A DNA stretch of 64,000 bases from Arenibacter arenosicollis (GTDB lineage: Bacteria > Bacteroidota > Bacteroidia > Flavobacteriales > Flavobacteriaceae). The stretch is from positions 248,001-312,000 of the forward strand of contig NZ_JACLHY010000001.1 of NCBI RefSeq assembly GCF_014397245.1, read 5' to 3'. The translations under genes were made by a program, and so were the position numbers. A model generated the notes under the pieces. The model searched no databases and was not told the origin of the DNA. It saw nothing but the letters and a program-made list of their open reading frames with translations. Positions 53,819 through 63,928 of the stretch are shown here, piece by piece; within the stretch, counting starts at the first letter, position 1, and every line of letters begins with the position of its first letter.

Positions 53819-54925
53819 ATGAAAAACGCCTTTTCACTATCCTTTTGTGTTATTTTGTTGACGCTTACGAGCACTTTTGCACAGAAAAAACCAATAAAAT
53901 TGGGAGTCGTTGGCCTCACCCATGGCCATGTTGGTTGGATTTTAAGCAGGGAGGCAAAAGACGATATTATCATGGTGGGCATTGTGGAGACCAATCGCGA
54001 TCTGGCGCAGCGCCTATCCAACAAGCACGGTTTTCCTATGGAAATGGTATTCAATTCCATGGAGGAAATGATTGCCGCTGTAAAGCCCGAAGCAGTTGCA
54101 GGCTTTGGAAATATTTACGATCATTTGGCCATTGTAGAGATCTGTGCCCCAAAAGGTATCCACGTTATGGTAGAAAAACCCTTGGCGGTAAGCTTGGAAC
54201 ATGCCCAAAAAATGGAGGCACTGGCCAAAAAACACAAAATCCATTTGCTCACCAATTATGAGACTTCCTGGTATCCTACCAATCTAAAGGCCTATGAACT
54301 GCTACAAGAAGGCACTATAGGCGATCTTAGAAAGGTAATTGTTCGAGATGGACATAAAGGCCCTAAAAAAATAGGCGTAAGTGCAGAATTTTTAAATTTC
54401 CTAACCGACCCCATACTCAATGGCGGTGGGGCCATAATGGACTTCGGATGCTACGGGGCCAACCTAATGACCTGGTTGCAACAAGGCAAAAGGCCTAATT
54501 CGGTTACTGCAGTGACCCAACAGTTACAGCCCGAAAACAACCCCAAGGTAGACGATGATGCTACCATAATACTTACCTATGACAGTGCCATGGCCATTTT
54601 GGAACCTTCTTGGAACTGGCCCATTGGCCGCAAGGATATGGAAATCTATGGATTAAAAGGTGCTATTTATGCCGATAACCGCCATGACATGAGAGTTCGA
54701 ATTTCTGAAGGCTATAGTGGCTTTAAAGAGGAAGCTTTTAAACTAGGGGAAAGGGATGCTCCCTATGATGAGCCCTTTTCCTTGTTTGCATCCGTTATTA
54801 GAGGGGAAACTACCCTTGGTTCTTACGATCCATACTCCTTGGAGAACAATATGATTACCATGGAAATCCTGGAGGCTGCCGTTCAAAGTTCAAAATCGCA
54901 GCGTACCATCCAGCTAAAAAACTAG
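53819..54925 (+). CDS. Exported Gfo/Idh/MocA-family oxidoreductase
   Basis: A 368-aa NAD(P)-dependent oxidoreductase with a signal peptide (MKNAFSLSFCVILLTLTSTFA). The Rossmann start is LGVVGLTHGHVGWIL; the catalytic EKP motif is 'MVEKPLAVSLEHAQKMEAL'. C-terminal family sequence includes 'GGGAIMDFGCYGANLMTW'. Exported members of this family are common in sugar catabolic loci of Bacteroidota. The first motif has GLTHGH rather than the usual GxGxxG, so cofactor binding may be altered. The substrate is likely a modified sugar or inositol, by family and context only. It precedes the amidohydrolase by 143 bases. Confidence 0.88.
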   Translation: MKNAFSLSFCVILLTLTSTFAQKKPIKLGVVGLTHGHVGWILSREAKDDIIMVGIVETNRDLAQRLSNKHGFPMEMVFNSMEEMIAAVKPEAVAGFGNIYDHLAIVEICAPKGIHVMVEKPLAVSLEHAQKMEALAKKHKIHLLTNYETSWYPTNLKAYELLQEGTIGDLRKVIVRDGHKGPKKIGVSAEFLNFLTDPILNGGGAIMDFGCYGANLMTWLQQGKRPNSVTAVTQQLQPENNPKVDDDATIILTYDSAMAILEPSWNWPIGRKDMEIYGLKGAIYADNRHDMRVRISEGYSGFKEEAFKLGERDAPYDEPFSLFASVIRGETTLGSYDPYSLENNMITMEILEAAVQSSKSQRTIQLKN

Positions 54926-55068
54926 TTATCCCCCTAAAAGGATATCGGAAAAATAAAAAATTTTGTATCTTACTGTATATTAGGTCCGTATACATTACAC
55001 TCTCTTCCCGGCCAGCATAAATTACCTTTATGCACCCTTAGTTTTGTTAAATTCTAAAGCACATAGAA

Positions 55069-56079
55069 ATGAGGATTACGATTCTTTTGCCTGTGGTACT
55101 TTTGGCAATTACAGGTTTTTCCCAAGAGAAACTCCCTATATTGGATATGCATTTACATGCCCTCCCTGCTTCCCTAAACGGGCCACCGCCCACTGCCATT
55201 TGTGCTCCACCAGAGGAAATGCCCGTACATGATCCCGTAAAATCATGGGCCGAGGGCTTCAATGATTATCTAAAAAATCCCGATTGCGATAATGCCGTTT
55301 GGGGCCCGGTTACCGACAAAGAGGTTATGGAAAAAACCTTTGCGATTCTCAAAAAACACAATATTTATGGAATAACCAGCGGAGCTTTAATCGATGAGTA
55401 TATGGTCCAAGGAGGAAATCGCATAATTCCTGGGCTACATTTCAATTTTTTTATGGCCGATAAAACTCCCGAAAAAGTACGGGAAGTTCTTTCTAGCGGA
55501 AAATATAAAGTATTTGGAGAAGTGGCCATCCAATACAATGGCATTTCTCCCAGCGATCCAAAATTTGATCCTTACGCCCAAATTGCCGAAGAATTGGATA
55601 TCCCCATGGGCATACATGTGGGCACAGGTCCCCCTGGCGCGGCTTATCTGCCCGGTGTTGGAAACTATAGGGCTAAACTACATAGCCCCATGGTTGTTGA
55701 GGAACTTCTAATGCGCCACCCTAATCTTAGAATATACTTAATGCATGCCGGATACCCCATGATCGACGATCTCCTTGCCGTACTTTGGACACATCCGCAG
55801 GTATATGTGGATGTTGGTGTTATTTGTTATGCCATTCCCAGGAAAGCTTTTCACGAATATCTAAGGCGCATTTTTGATGCAGGATTTGGAAAACGGGTCA
55901 TGTTTGGCTCCGATCAAATGAATTGGCCAGAAACTATAGAGGTGGGCTTGGAATCTATACACACCGCCGATTTTCTGGATACCCAACAAAAAAGGGACAT
56001 CCTATATAACAATGCGGCAAGGTTTCTACGACTTAGTGATGAGGAAATTGCAATACATCATGGAAAAAAAAAGAATTAA
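55069..56079 (+). CDS. Exported amidohydrolase-family (Amidohydrolase_2) protein
   Basis: A 336-aa TIM-barrel metal-dependent hydrolase with signal peptide MRITILLPVVLLAITGFSQ. The metal-binding motif DMHLH is near residue 25; a second His is in 'MGIHVGTGPPG', and others in 'YLMHAGYPM' and 'MFGSDQMNWPET' (terminal Asp). This layout matches Amidohydrolase_2 enzymes (lactonases, decarboxylases and related). It is on the same strand and close to the Gfo/Idh gene, so the two may act on the same catabolite. Exact reaction unknown. Confidence 0.88.
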   Translation: MRITILLPVVLLAITGFSQEKLPILDMHLHALPASLNGPPPTAICAPPEEMPVHDPVKSWAEGFNDYLKNPDCDNAVWGPVTDKEVMEKTFAILKKHNIYGITSGALIDEYMVQGGNRIIPGLHFNFFMADKTPEKVREVLSSGKYKVFGEVAIQYNGISPSDPKFDPYAQIAEELDIPMGIHVGTGPPGAAYLPGVGNYRAKLHSPMVVEELLMRHPNLRIYLMHAGYPMIDDLLAVLWTHPQVYVDVGVICYAIPRKAFHEYLRRIFDAGFGKRVMFGSDQMNWPETIEVGLESIHTADFLDTQQKRDILYNNAARFLRLSDEEIAIHHGKKKN

Positions 56080-56138
56080 CCTCAAGGGCCTTGCCTTTAT
56101 AAACCAAACTGTACATTGACAAATGTTTTCTTCGTTTT

Positions 56139-56219
56139 GGGCGTTCCCTCCTTCGTCGGTCGGGCCCTTGGCTATATCCCTGGCGTTGCTGCGGGGATGC
56201 CGCCGTGGTCCCTAACGCG
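56139..56219 (+). repeat. GC-rich dispersed-type palindromic element
   Basis: The stretch begins GGGCGTTCCCTCC and ends GGTCCCTAACGC, with GTCGGTCGGGC and GGGATGCCGCC between. The termini GGGCGTTCCC and GTCCCTAACGC are imperfect inverse copies. It is far more GC-rich than its surroundings. Similar 'GCGTTCC ... CCTAACGC' blocks are, as I recall, widespread intergenic repeats in Flavobacteriia; I cannot check copy number here. Confidence 0.5.
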
Positions 56220-56379
56220 TTTCAAAAGATTCAGAGGTATCAATTGTGAAGTTGTTAATTTGTTGGAAAATATATTCGAAATAAAACCCACATTTGGCCT
56301 TAACCCAATCTGCTCTTCCACATCAATATAAAGACCCAAGGCTAACTACAGCTAAAAAAGACGTGGGAATACAGAAAGA

Positions 56380-56901
56380 CTAAAGATCTACCCACTTAAA
56401 ATCATTGGGCACCGTTGCATCCAATAAATCCACTTTTAAAGCCTTAGCAGTGCTTTCACCCATAGCAAAAGTCGTTACCATTTCCCCAGTTTCATAAATG
56501 GTAAAACTTCTATTCCCCTTCATCCACAGATTTACCTCATATGTATAGGACCCATTGGCTTTTAATTGTCTAAAAACGGATACGTATTCTATGGCGGGAA
56601 GAGCTTTCCAATTGCCAACACAAAGCGGACCCACACGATATTCTTCCTTATATTTTTGATTCTCCAAATCGAAGAAAATACTTTTTACACTCGAAAATAA
56701 AATTCCCTGAGCCGCACAGGCAATAGCAATGTAGAATACCCCAAAATTATACCTGTTGTCCATTCCTTCCTCAGGAAATATCTCATAACCAAAAAAGAAC
56801 ATGGCCAGTAAAATAAAGGTCATAGTATAAAAGGCAGCAGCCACTAAGGTTTGCCACATGGGTCTAACACCTTCCGAAATGATAATTTTACTCTTATCCA
56901 T
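56380..56901 (-). CDS. Hypothetical membrane protein next to ATP synthase genes
   Basis: A 173-aa protein with two hydrophobic helices (about 17-40 and 55-72: 'FYTMTFILLAMFFFGYEIF', 'FGVFYIAIACAAQGILF') and a soluble C-terminal beta-rich half ('YEVNLWMKGNRSFTIYETGEMVTTF'). I do not recognise a family. It lies 70 bases after atpC on the same strand, but a terminator between them suggests partial separation. Function unknown. Confidence 0.7.
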   Translation of the reverse strand: MDKSKIIISEGVRPMWQTLVAAAFYTMTFILLAMFFFGYEIFPEEGMDNRYNFGVFYIAIACAAQGILFSSVKSIFFDLENQKYKEEYRVGPLCVGNWKALPAIEYVSVFRQLKANGSYTYEVNLWMKGNRSFTIYETGEMVTTFAMGESTAKALKVDLLDATVPNDFKWVDL

Positions 56902-56916
56902 CTGCTATAAAACAAC

Positions 56917-56944
56917 AAAAGCCATACGAAACGTATGGCTTTTG
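56917..56944 (-). terminator. Intrinsic terminator after atpC
   Basis: GCCATACG-AAA-CGTATGGC is a perfect 8-bp stem; the minus strand continues TTTTGTTGTTTT. It lies 27 bases past the atpC stop. Confidence 0.72.
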
Positions 56945-56971
56945 CCTATGTGTTAATGGCCTTAAACTTTG

Positions 56972-57250
56972 TTAATCTGCCAATACAATAACTTTATTGT
57001 TCTTCATTTCAACAGTACCACTGCTAATTTCAAGGATAGTGTCGCCATTCGAAGCTTTGGAAAACTTGTCTCCATTAGCCTCATCCAAAACAACATTTCC
57101 CTTAAACCTTACCTTTCCTTCCTGTAATAGGGAAATGATAGGGGCGTGATTGTCCAACATTTGAAATTCACCATCAACTCCGGGTACGGTTACCGCAGTA
57201 ACTTCGCCCGCAAATAAAGTAGCCTCTGGTGATACAATTTCTAGATACAT
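56972..57250 (-). CDS. atpC: F1Fo ATP synthase epsilon subunit (short form)
   Basis: A 92-aa protein with only the N-terminal beta-sandwich of epsilon: 'MYLEIVSPEATLFAGEVTAVTVPGVDGEFQMLDNHAPIISLLQEG'. The C-terminal two-helix arm that inhibits ATPase activity in most bacteria is missing. The short form is usual in Bacteroidota. It joins the central stalk of the F1 motor. It lies 71 bases after atpD, with a repeated TTCAGTATTCAG sequence between. Confidence 0.93.
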   Translation of the reverse strand: MYLEIVSPEATLFAGEVTAVTVPGVDGEFQMLDNHAPIISLLQEGKVRFKGNVVLDEANGDKFSKASNGDTILEISSGTVEMKNNKVIVLAD

Positions 57251-57251
57251 A

Positions 57252-57282
57252 TTTTTTCAGTATTCAGCATTCAGTATTCAGT
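57252..57282. repeat. Short direct repeats between atpD and atpC
   Basis: The sequence TTCAGTATTCAGC-ATTCAGTATTCAG is two tandem copies of a 12-14 base unit with inner ATTCAG repeats. It sits between two co-transcribed genes. Nothing links it to a known regulator. Confidence 0.55.
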
Positions 57283-57321
57283 CGCATCTTGTCAGTTGCC
57301 AACTGATTACCGCCTACTCAT

Positions 57322-58848
<1,527 letters not shown>

Positions 58849-58904
58849 TTACTGTTATCTTTAAAATAAAAACAGCGCGACTAACCGCTTTGTTTTTAAG
58901 GCTG

Positions 58905-58912
58905 CAAAGATA
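58905..58912 (-). promoter_or_regulatory. Candidate -7 element for atpD
   Basis: Minus-strand TATCTTTG matches TAnnTTTG, 75 bases before the atpD ATG. No clear -33 element. Confidence 0.4.
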
Positions 58913-59114
58913 TGTTTTCCATTCTTAAAAAGAAATTGTTTTTTTTAATTTTTATGGAAGAACTGTTGTATACTTTTTCCATTTGCTAAAAAATCTTTCT
59001 TTTCCGCCCCTTTATTGCCTTTTCCTCCTTTCATAGCTTTTGCTTTGAAACATGAAAAAGTTTTCAAATAATGACTAATTTTCACTTAAACATAAAAAAC
59101 TAAAATCAGTTCCA

Positions 59115-59140
59115 TAAAAAAGCACCTTAAATAAGGTGCT
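59115..59140 (-). terminator. Intrinsic terminator of the TonB/SGNH operon
   Basis: AGCACCTTA and TAAGGTGCT pair around two bases; on the minus strand TTTTTTA follows. It lies 27 bases past the SGNH gene stop. Confidence 0.85.
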
Positions 59141-59166
59141 ATATATCTGTTGAAATTAACTTAATT

Positions 59167-60894
59167 TTATTGAAGCTTTGAAGAATAATTGGTTGGATAG
59201 GCGCCTATATCCAATAAAGAACCCGATGCCTCAAAATTTGAACCATAAGTAACATCTATCGCTTTCATAAATTCATTGGCTATCAAAGCATAACCTCTAG
59301 CTGTTGGATGAACACCATCTAAAGAAAATGCACCACCCCTAACCAATACATCCGTTAAGATAAAATTACCACTAGTAACACCTCCATCTGCCAATTTGTT
59401 CATTAAACCATTGGCGTCAACCAAACCCAAACCTGCTTGAGTAGCACTTGCTGCTATAGTTGCATTAAATGCAGTCGTTGCTGCTGCAATCTCTGCTTGT
59501 TCACTTGGCAATAAAACCCATTTATCAGCTAATGGTAAAGACACCCCTTCTACTGAAAATTGCCCAGCCAATGCTTGGGATAGTCCTCGGGACATTAAAA
59601 ATTCTACTGAACTGGTGTTTACTGTACCAATAATAGATGAACTAGGCAATACAAACAAATCGTCAGCTGTGGCCTGCCTTGCTTGTCCATAAGCTAAACC
59701 AAAAAGATCGGCTACTGTTGGCGCGGCCTCAACTGGCAAACCAAATGATTGTACAAACGCAGGAAACGCAGGACTTTGTTTCAATACTCCAGCAATTTGA
59801 GCTGATAAATTAATTAAGGATTCATCGTTAACCACAACCGCACTTGCCTCAATCGTTGAAAAAACAATTTGACGTTCTGTTGCGTTTGGAACTCCTTGAC
59901 TCTCTAAAAAAGCAAACACCTGATTCAACTGGCCAAACACCCCATTTAAAGTTGGTATTTGATCAACATATGCTTGTAAACATTCATCATTAGGGTCCAA
60001 GGGATTATAGGGTACCGTTGTAAAATGAGGAATACTTGTTACATCTGGAATATTTGCCACAACACCTTTTGCACCACCTGCCGTTACTGCTCCGACCAAG
60101 GTTGCATAAGTTTGGTTGAAACCAACTCCAGGTGCTCCATCTATTGGAGTGATAGCACTAGATCCGTCTCCGCCAGAAAGGGCATACCCTAAAACATCAT
60201 TAATTCCAACCCAAAGTGTAAAAAAGGTTGGTGATTGTGCAAGAACATCGCCTAAAACGCTAGCGCTAGGTTCTGAAGCCATTCTTATAAAATAAGGATT
60301 GGCTAGGCCTAAGGAAAAGTTGGCCAAGGCTCCATAACCTGGAGCTAATAAATGAAAACTTTTTGCACCAGGAACACCCATATTATTAAATGGTCCTGTT
60401 GGATTATTTAATAAAAAATCTGTAGTGGAATTAGTTACCTGTGTATTGGTATCGTTAGGGTCAATTCCAAGAACAACAGGGCCAGTAAAGTCAGGGCATG
60501 CTGAATTGGAATCATTATAAAAATAGAGTCTTGGAGCGAATAGATTTTTTCCAGTTAGTGGATTTAAAACAGGATTTCCTCCTAATAATAGGCCTCCAAC
60601 ATTATCATTCATTAATGGTTGAGAAAAATTACCGCCACCAACCAATGAAAATTTTTGCGACAATAGATTAGGAAAAGAATTTTGCTGTGCTGCAATAAAT
60701 AATGCATTATCAGTAAAACCAGCAGTAAATGAATTTCCTATAGCAACATATTTGGAAAAATCAGCAGAACCTGCAGTCAATGCGGGTTTTGCCTCCTCTT
60801 CCACAATAGCGTTCAAATCTACATCTTCAGGATCGTTACAATTCGTAAACAAAAACAGTGAAGAAACTAAGAATATATATTTTAAATTTTTCAT
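59167..60894 (-). CDS. SGNH/GDSL-type hydrolase lipoprotein
   Basis: A 575-aa lipoprotein (MKNLKYIFLVSSLFLFTNC, Cys19). The block-I nucleophile is in AIGNSFTAGF (Ser55, a GNS version of GDS); later blocks include WVGINDVLG (N/D) and the C-terminal DGVHPTARGYALIAN (catalytic Asp-x-x-His). It is longer than most SGNH esterases, with an insert of repeated hydrophobic Ala/Leu/Val stretches. It probably de-esterifies a lipid or glycan outside the cell. The TonB receptor starts the same operon, 24 bases upstream, and may import the product. Confidence 0.88.
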   Translation of the reverse strand: MKNLKYIFLVSSLFLFTNCNDPEDVDLNAIVEEEAKPALTAGSADFSKYVAIGNSFTAGFTDNALFIAAQQNSFPNLLSQKFSLVGGGNFSQPLMNDNVGGLLLGGNPVLNPLTGKNLFAPRLYFYNDSNSACPDFTGPVVLGIDPNDTNTQVTNSTTDFLLNNPTGPFNNMGVPGAKSFHLLAPGYGALANFSLGLANPYFIRMASEPSASVLGDVLAQSPTFFTLWVGINDVLGYALSGGDGSSAITPIDGAPGVGFNQTYATLVGAVTAGGAKGVVANIPDVTSIPHFTTVPYNPLDPNDECLQAYVDQIPTLNGVFGQLNQVFAFLESQGVPNATERQIVFSTIEASAVVVNDESLINLSAQIAGVLKQSPAFPAFVQSFGLPVEAAPTVADLFGLAYGQARQATADDLFVLPSSSIIGTVNTSSVEFLMSRGLSQALAGQFSVEGVSLPLADKWVLLPSEQAEIAAATTAFNATIAASATQAGLGLVDANGLMNKLADGGVTSGNFILTDVLVRGGAFSLDGVHPTARGYALIANEFMKAIDVTYGSNFEASGSLLDIGAYPTNYSSKLQ

Positions 60895-60918
60895 GTCAAA
60901 TTATGATTTGATTGTAGG

Positions 60919-63678
60919 TTAGTTATTAATTGTCCAAGATAGGTAGTACATAGAGCCAATAAAACCTGTACCGAAGGCAGTAAAGTACTCTTTGCCCGTA
61001 ATATTGGTTCCACCTAACTTAAAGGAAGATTTGATGCTTGGAACAGTGTAGCTAATTTGAGCATCAAGTGTATGGAATTCAGGCACAACACCTTCGCCAA
61101 AAGTGGCTTCCCAAAAATAATCATCACTAAATCTGTATGCTAGATTAAAGCCAAAGTTTTTGAATAATTCTTCATTCCCAAAAGAGGCTTTAAACTTATG
61201 TTCCGGGGTATTAAAATTCAACATAACATCTGGATTTGCTTCTCGATCAAAATCCAACTTTGTAAAAGTATAACTACCGCCTAAATCAAAATTACCAAGT
61301 ACTTTCATATCTAAACCAATAGAAGCTCCGTAAGAGTTAACATCGGCATCAGTATTGGTGTAGGCACTATAGCGCTGTACATCATCGTTTCTAATGGCAT
61401 CTACAGAGAGGTTACCATCACCGGCAATACCATAATAAGGTGCATCAACAACTTCTTGAGAAATGAAGTCTTTATAACTATTGTAATAGGCACTAAAATC
61501 AACTACTAGTTTATCAATCTTTCCTCTATACCCAACCTCAATTGACGTAACCTGTTCGGGTTTTACCACATCCGGATTTGAAACCTTTAAATCAGCCACA
61601 TTATCAGTAATCTTAAAGGTCTCCACTGATTGCGCTGAATAGGCATTTTCATAAGCTGCTCTTCCTGTTTGTACTACTGATGCTGGCTGGCCTGACAATT
61701 GACCAGTTGAACTTACATCATAGGTATCAGAATAACGATTCAAATTATCAGGTGCGGAACCAACTAAAATTGCTCTACCTGCATCCAACCCAATAAATAA
61801 ATCTTGTGTGGTCGGGTTTCTAAATCCAGTTTGTACAGAAGCTCTAATGTTGTGATTTCTATTAAGTGTGAAACCAGCAGAAATACGTGGCGATAAGAAG
61901 CCATCAAAAAATTCTGATTTATCATAACGTGCTGATCCTGTTAATTTTATGCTTTTCACATCAGAAAGTTCAATCTTTTTTTGAATTTGGGTATAAATAC
62001 CATATTCAGAATAATCAATTGGACCATCAATATCAGTATATATTGTACCGCCAGAATTTAAGCTGTATTTTCTATAGGATCCTCCAATTTGAATTTCAGC
62101 AATATCAATCAAATGGCTAAAATTATAATTACCATCAGCATGGTAATATTTAGAGGCATCTTGAAACTTAGAACCTGTTGATAAATCAGGATCATTTATA
62201 CTTTTATTAAATGCACTTTCAAATTCCGGTGTTCCTGGCAGGTAACGACCCGTATCTGCAACGGCTCTCGCCTGTGCATGCTTTTGATCATCTGTTAACC
62301 CAGAAGGGTTACCAGACAATTCTATTCCAGCATAAGTTGCTATATAATCTCCAAACCAGTCTTCATCAGATTTCCAAGATCTGTTAATGTTAATCCCTGT
62401 AAACACCATATCATAAGAGTCTCCTGCTTTATCTCCTACAACATATCCTCTTAAAAAGAAATTGTCATTTTTAATTTCTAGTTTATGTTGCTCTTGAAAA
62501 AAACCATTGATATTGTAACGGTTTGTTCCTTGATAAATAGTAGTACCAGTACCCACCTTCCCCACGTAAGAGAACTCAAGGCTGTTGTCCTCAATTGGAC
62601 GATAGTATAATCCCCAATCCGCTTTTATACTTTCAGCATTATAATTGGTTAAGTCACGCTCATTGTAACCTGTTCTGCTTACCTCTACATCTGGAATAAT
62701 ACCCAAACCAGATGCAGATCTAATGTTCGTGGAAACTTCATCCCCGTATATATTAATTCCATCATAGTTATAATTAGCCCTTGTTCTAGTTGGATCAAAT
62801 TTATCAACCTCACTGGTTGCGGCCCAATCTGTCCCTTTTAAATATCCGAAGTTTACTTTTCCGGCAAATTTATCGGAGAATTTATGTGCCGCGCGAATAC
62901 CAAAATCAGTATACGGATTAGTTCCTGCTGACTCTTGAGAGGTGACACCTCTTTTTATGGAAACACTAATTCCTTCATAATCAAAAGGGCTTTTACTGCG
63001 CATAAAAAGTATCCCGTTAAATGCATTGGCACCATATAATGCGGAGGATGCCCCAGGAAGTAATTCAACACTTAGAACATCTGTCTCTACCATACCTACC
63101 AAGTTTCCAATAGGAAAGTTTAAAGCAGGAGTAGAATTATCCATACCATCAACCAATTGCATAAATCGCGTATTGGCAAAAGACGCAAAACCCCTAGTGT
63201 TTACGGATTTAAAAGTTAAACTGTTAGTGTTTACATCTACACCTTTTAAATTTTCCAATCCACCGTAAAAATCTGCAGCTGTAGTGTTTTGAATATCTTC
63301 CAATCCAAAACGTTCCACTGTAACCGGGGATTCAAAAACACGCTCAGGAGTCCTTGAAGCAGAAATTACCACCTCGTCCAAACTTGTCTGTGCCTCGTTT
63401 AAGGTAACGGAAATAGTTTGATTATTTTGTGTAATATTGGTAGTAGTACCCTCAAATCCAATACTAGTAATATTCAATGTAAATGGGGGGGTCTCAGAAG
63501 TGTTCAGCAAAAAATTTCCGTCAAAATCAGTTACCGTTCCAATGGCTTTGCCTACAATTACAATGTTGGCTCCTGGCACGGGATCGCTGTTTTGGTCCAC
63601 CACATTCCCTTTAATAATAGTTTGTGAATGCGCCAACATTCCAAACATAAAAAAGGATAACAGAAGAATTGATCTCAT
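60919..63678 (-). CDS. TonB-dependent receptor
   Basis: From ATG 63678 the protein is 919 aa and begins MRSILLLSFFMFGMLAHSQ, a clean signal peptide. A farther in-frame ATG (63813) adds 45 residues of mixed, non-signal sequence, so the inner start is preferred. A carboxypeptidase-like domain (about 25-105: 'KGNVVDQNSDPVPGANIVIVGKAIGTVTDFDGNFLL') and the 'SLDEVVISASRTPERVFESPVTVERFG' block precede the plug domain, and the barrel ends YYLSWTINN. It imports a substrate across the outer membrane. No SusD partner is next to it; the SGNH lipoprotein is the likely surface companion. Confidence 0.92.
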   Translation of the reverse strand: MRSILLLSFFMFGMLAHSQTIIKGNVVDQNSDPVPGANIVIVGKAIGTVTDFDGNFLLNTSETPPFTLNITSIGFEGTTTNITQNNQTISVTLNEAQTSLDEVVISASRTPERVFESPVTVERFGLEDIQNTTAADFYGGLENLKGVDVNTNSLTFKSVNTRGFASFANTRFMQLVDGMDNSTPALNFPIGNLVGMVETDVLSVELLPGASSALYGANAFNGILFMRSKSPFDYEGISVSIKRGVTSQESAGTNPYTDFGIRAAHKFSDKFAGKVNFGYLKGTDWAATSEVDKFDPTRTRANYNYDGINIYGDEVSTNIRSASGLGIIPDVEVSRTGYNERDLTNYNAESIKADWGLYYRPIEDNSLEFSYVGKVGTGTTIYQGTNRYNINGFFQEQHKLEIKNDNFFLRGYVVGDKAGDSYDMVFTGININRSWKSDEDWFGDYIATYAGIELSGNPSGLTDDQKHAQARAVADTGRYLPGTPEFESAFNKSINDPDLSTGSKFQDASKYYHADGNYNFSHLIDIAEIQIGGSYRKYSLNSGGTIYTDIDGPIDYSEYGIYTQIQKKIELSDVKSIKLTGSARYDKSEFFDGFLSPRISAGFTLNRNHNIRASVQTGFRNPTTQDLFIGLDAGRAILVGSAPDNLNRYSDTYDVSSTGQLSGQPASVVQTGRAAYENAYSAQSVETFKITDNVADLKVSNPDVVKPEQVTSIEVGYRGKIDKLVVDFSAYYNSYKDFISQEVVDAPYYGIAGDGNLSVDAIRNDDVQRYSAYTNTDADVNSYGASIGLDMKVLGNFDLGGSYTFTKLDFDREANPDVMLNFNTPEHKFKASFGNEELFKNFGFNLAYRFSDDYFWEATFGEGVVPEFHTLDAQISYTVPSIKSSFKLGGTNITGKEYFTAFGTGFIGSMYYLSWTINN

Positions 63679-63846
63679 AAAGTTTTGAGTTAAATTAGTA
63701 TTAGTTAATGGTAAGAAAGCATCTAATAGCCAATATACACCAATTTTCAAATTAACAATACGAAAACCAAATAAATTATGCATGCATAGTATTTTTTGTT
63801 CAAAATTTAACATTTTTTAATAAAAATTTGACAAAAAATAGGTTGT

Positions 63847-63896
63847 AAAAAAACGAAATCCATAAATAATGTCCCTTTTTGGACCATCATTTATGG
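63847..63896 (-). terminator. Intrinsic terminator after glmS
   Basis: On the minus strand CCATAAATGATGGTCC and GGGACATTATTTATGG form a near-perfect stem with a short A-rich loop, and TTTCGTTTTTTT follows. It lies about 33 bases past the GlmS stop. Confidence 0.68.
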
Positions 63897-63928
63897 ATGC
63901 CGTATATGTTTTAAGTTATAAAAAAAAC

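Noticed and set aside
53845-54261. 138-aa frame within the Gfo/Idh gene
   Set aside because: Out-of-frame reading rich in Arg, Cys and His, typical of a shadow.
56116-56331. Plus-strand 71-aa frame after the amidohydrolase
   Set aside because: It is mostly the GC-rich repeat block translated by chance, with a non-protein-like sequence.
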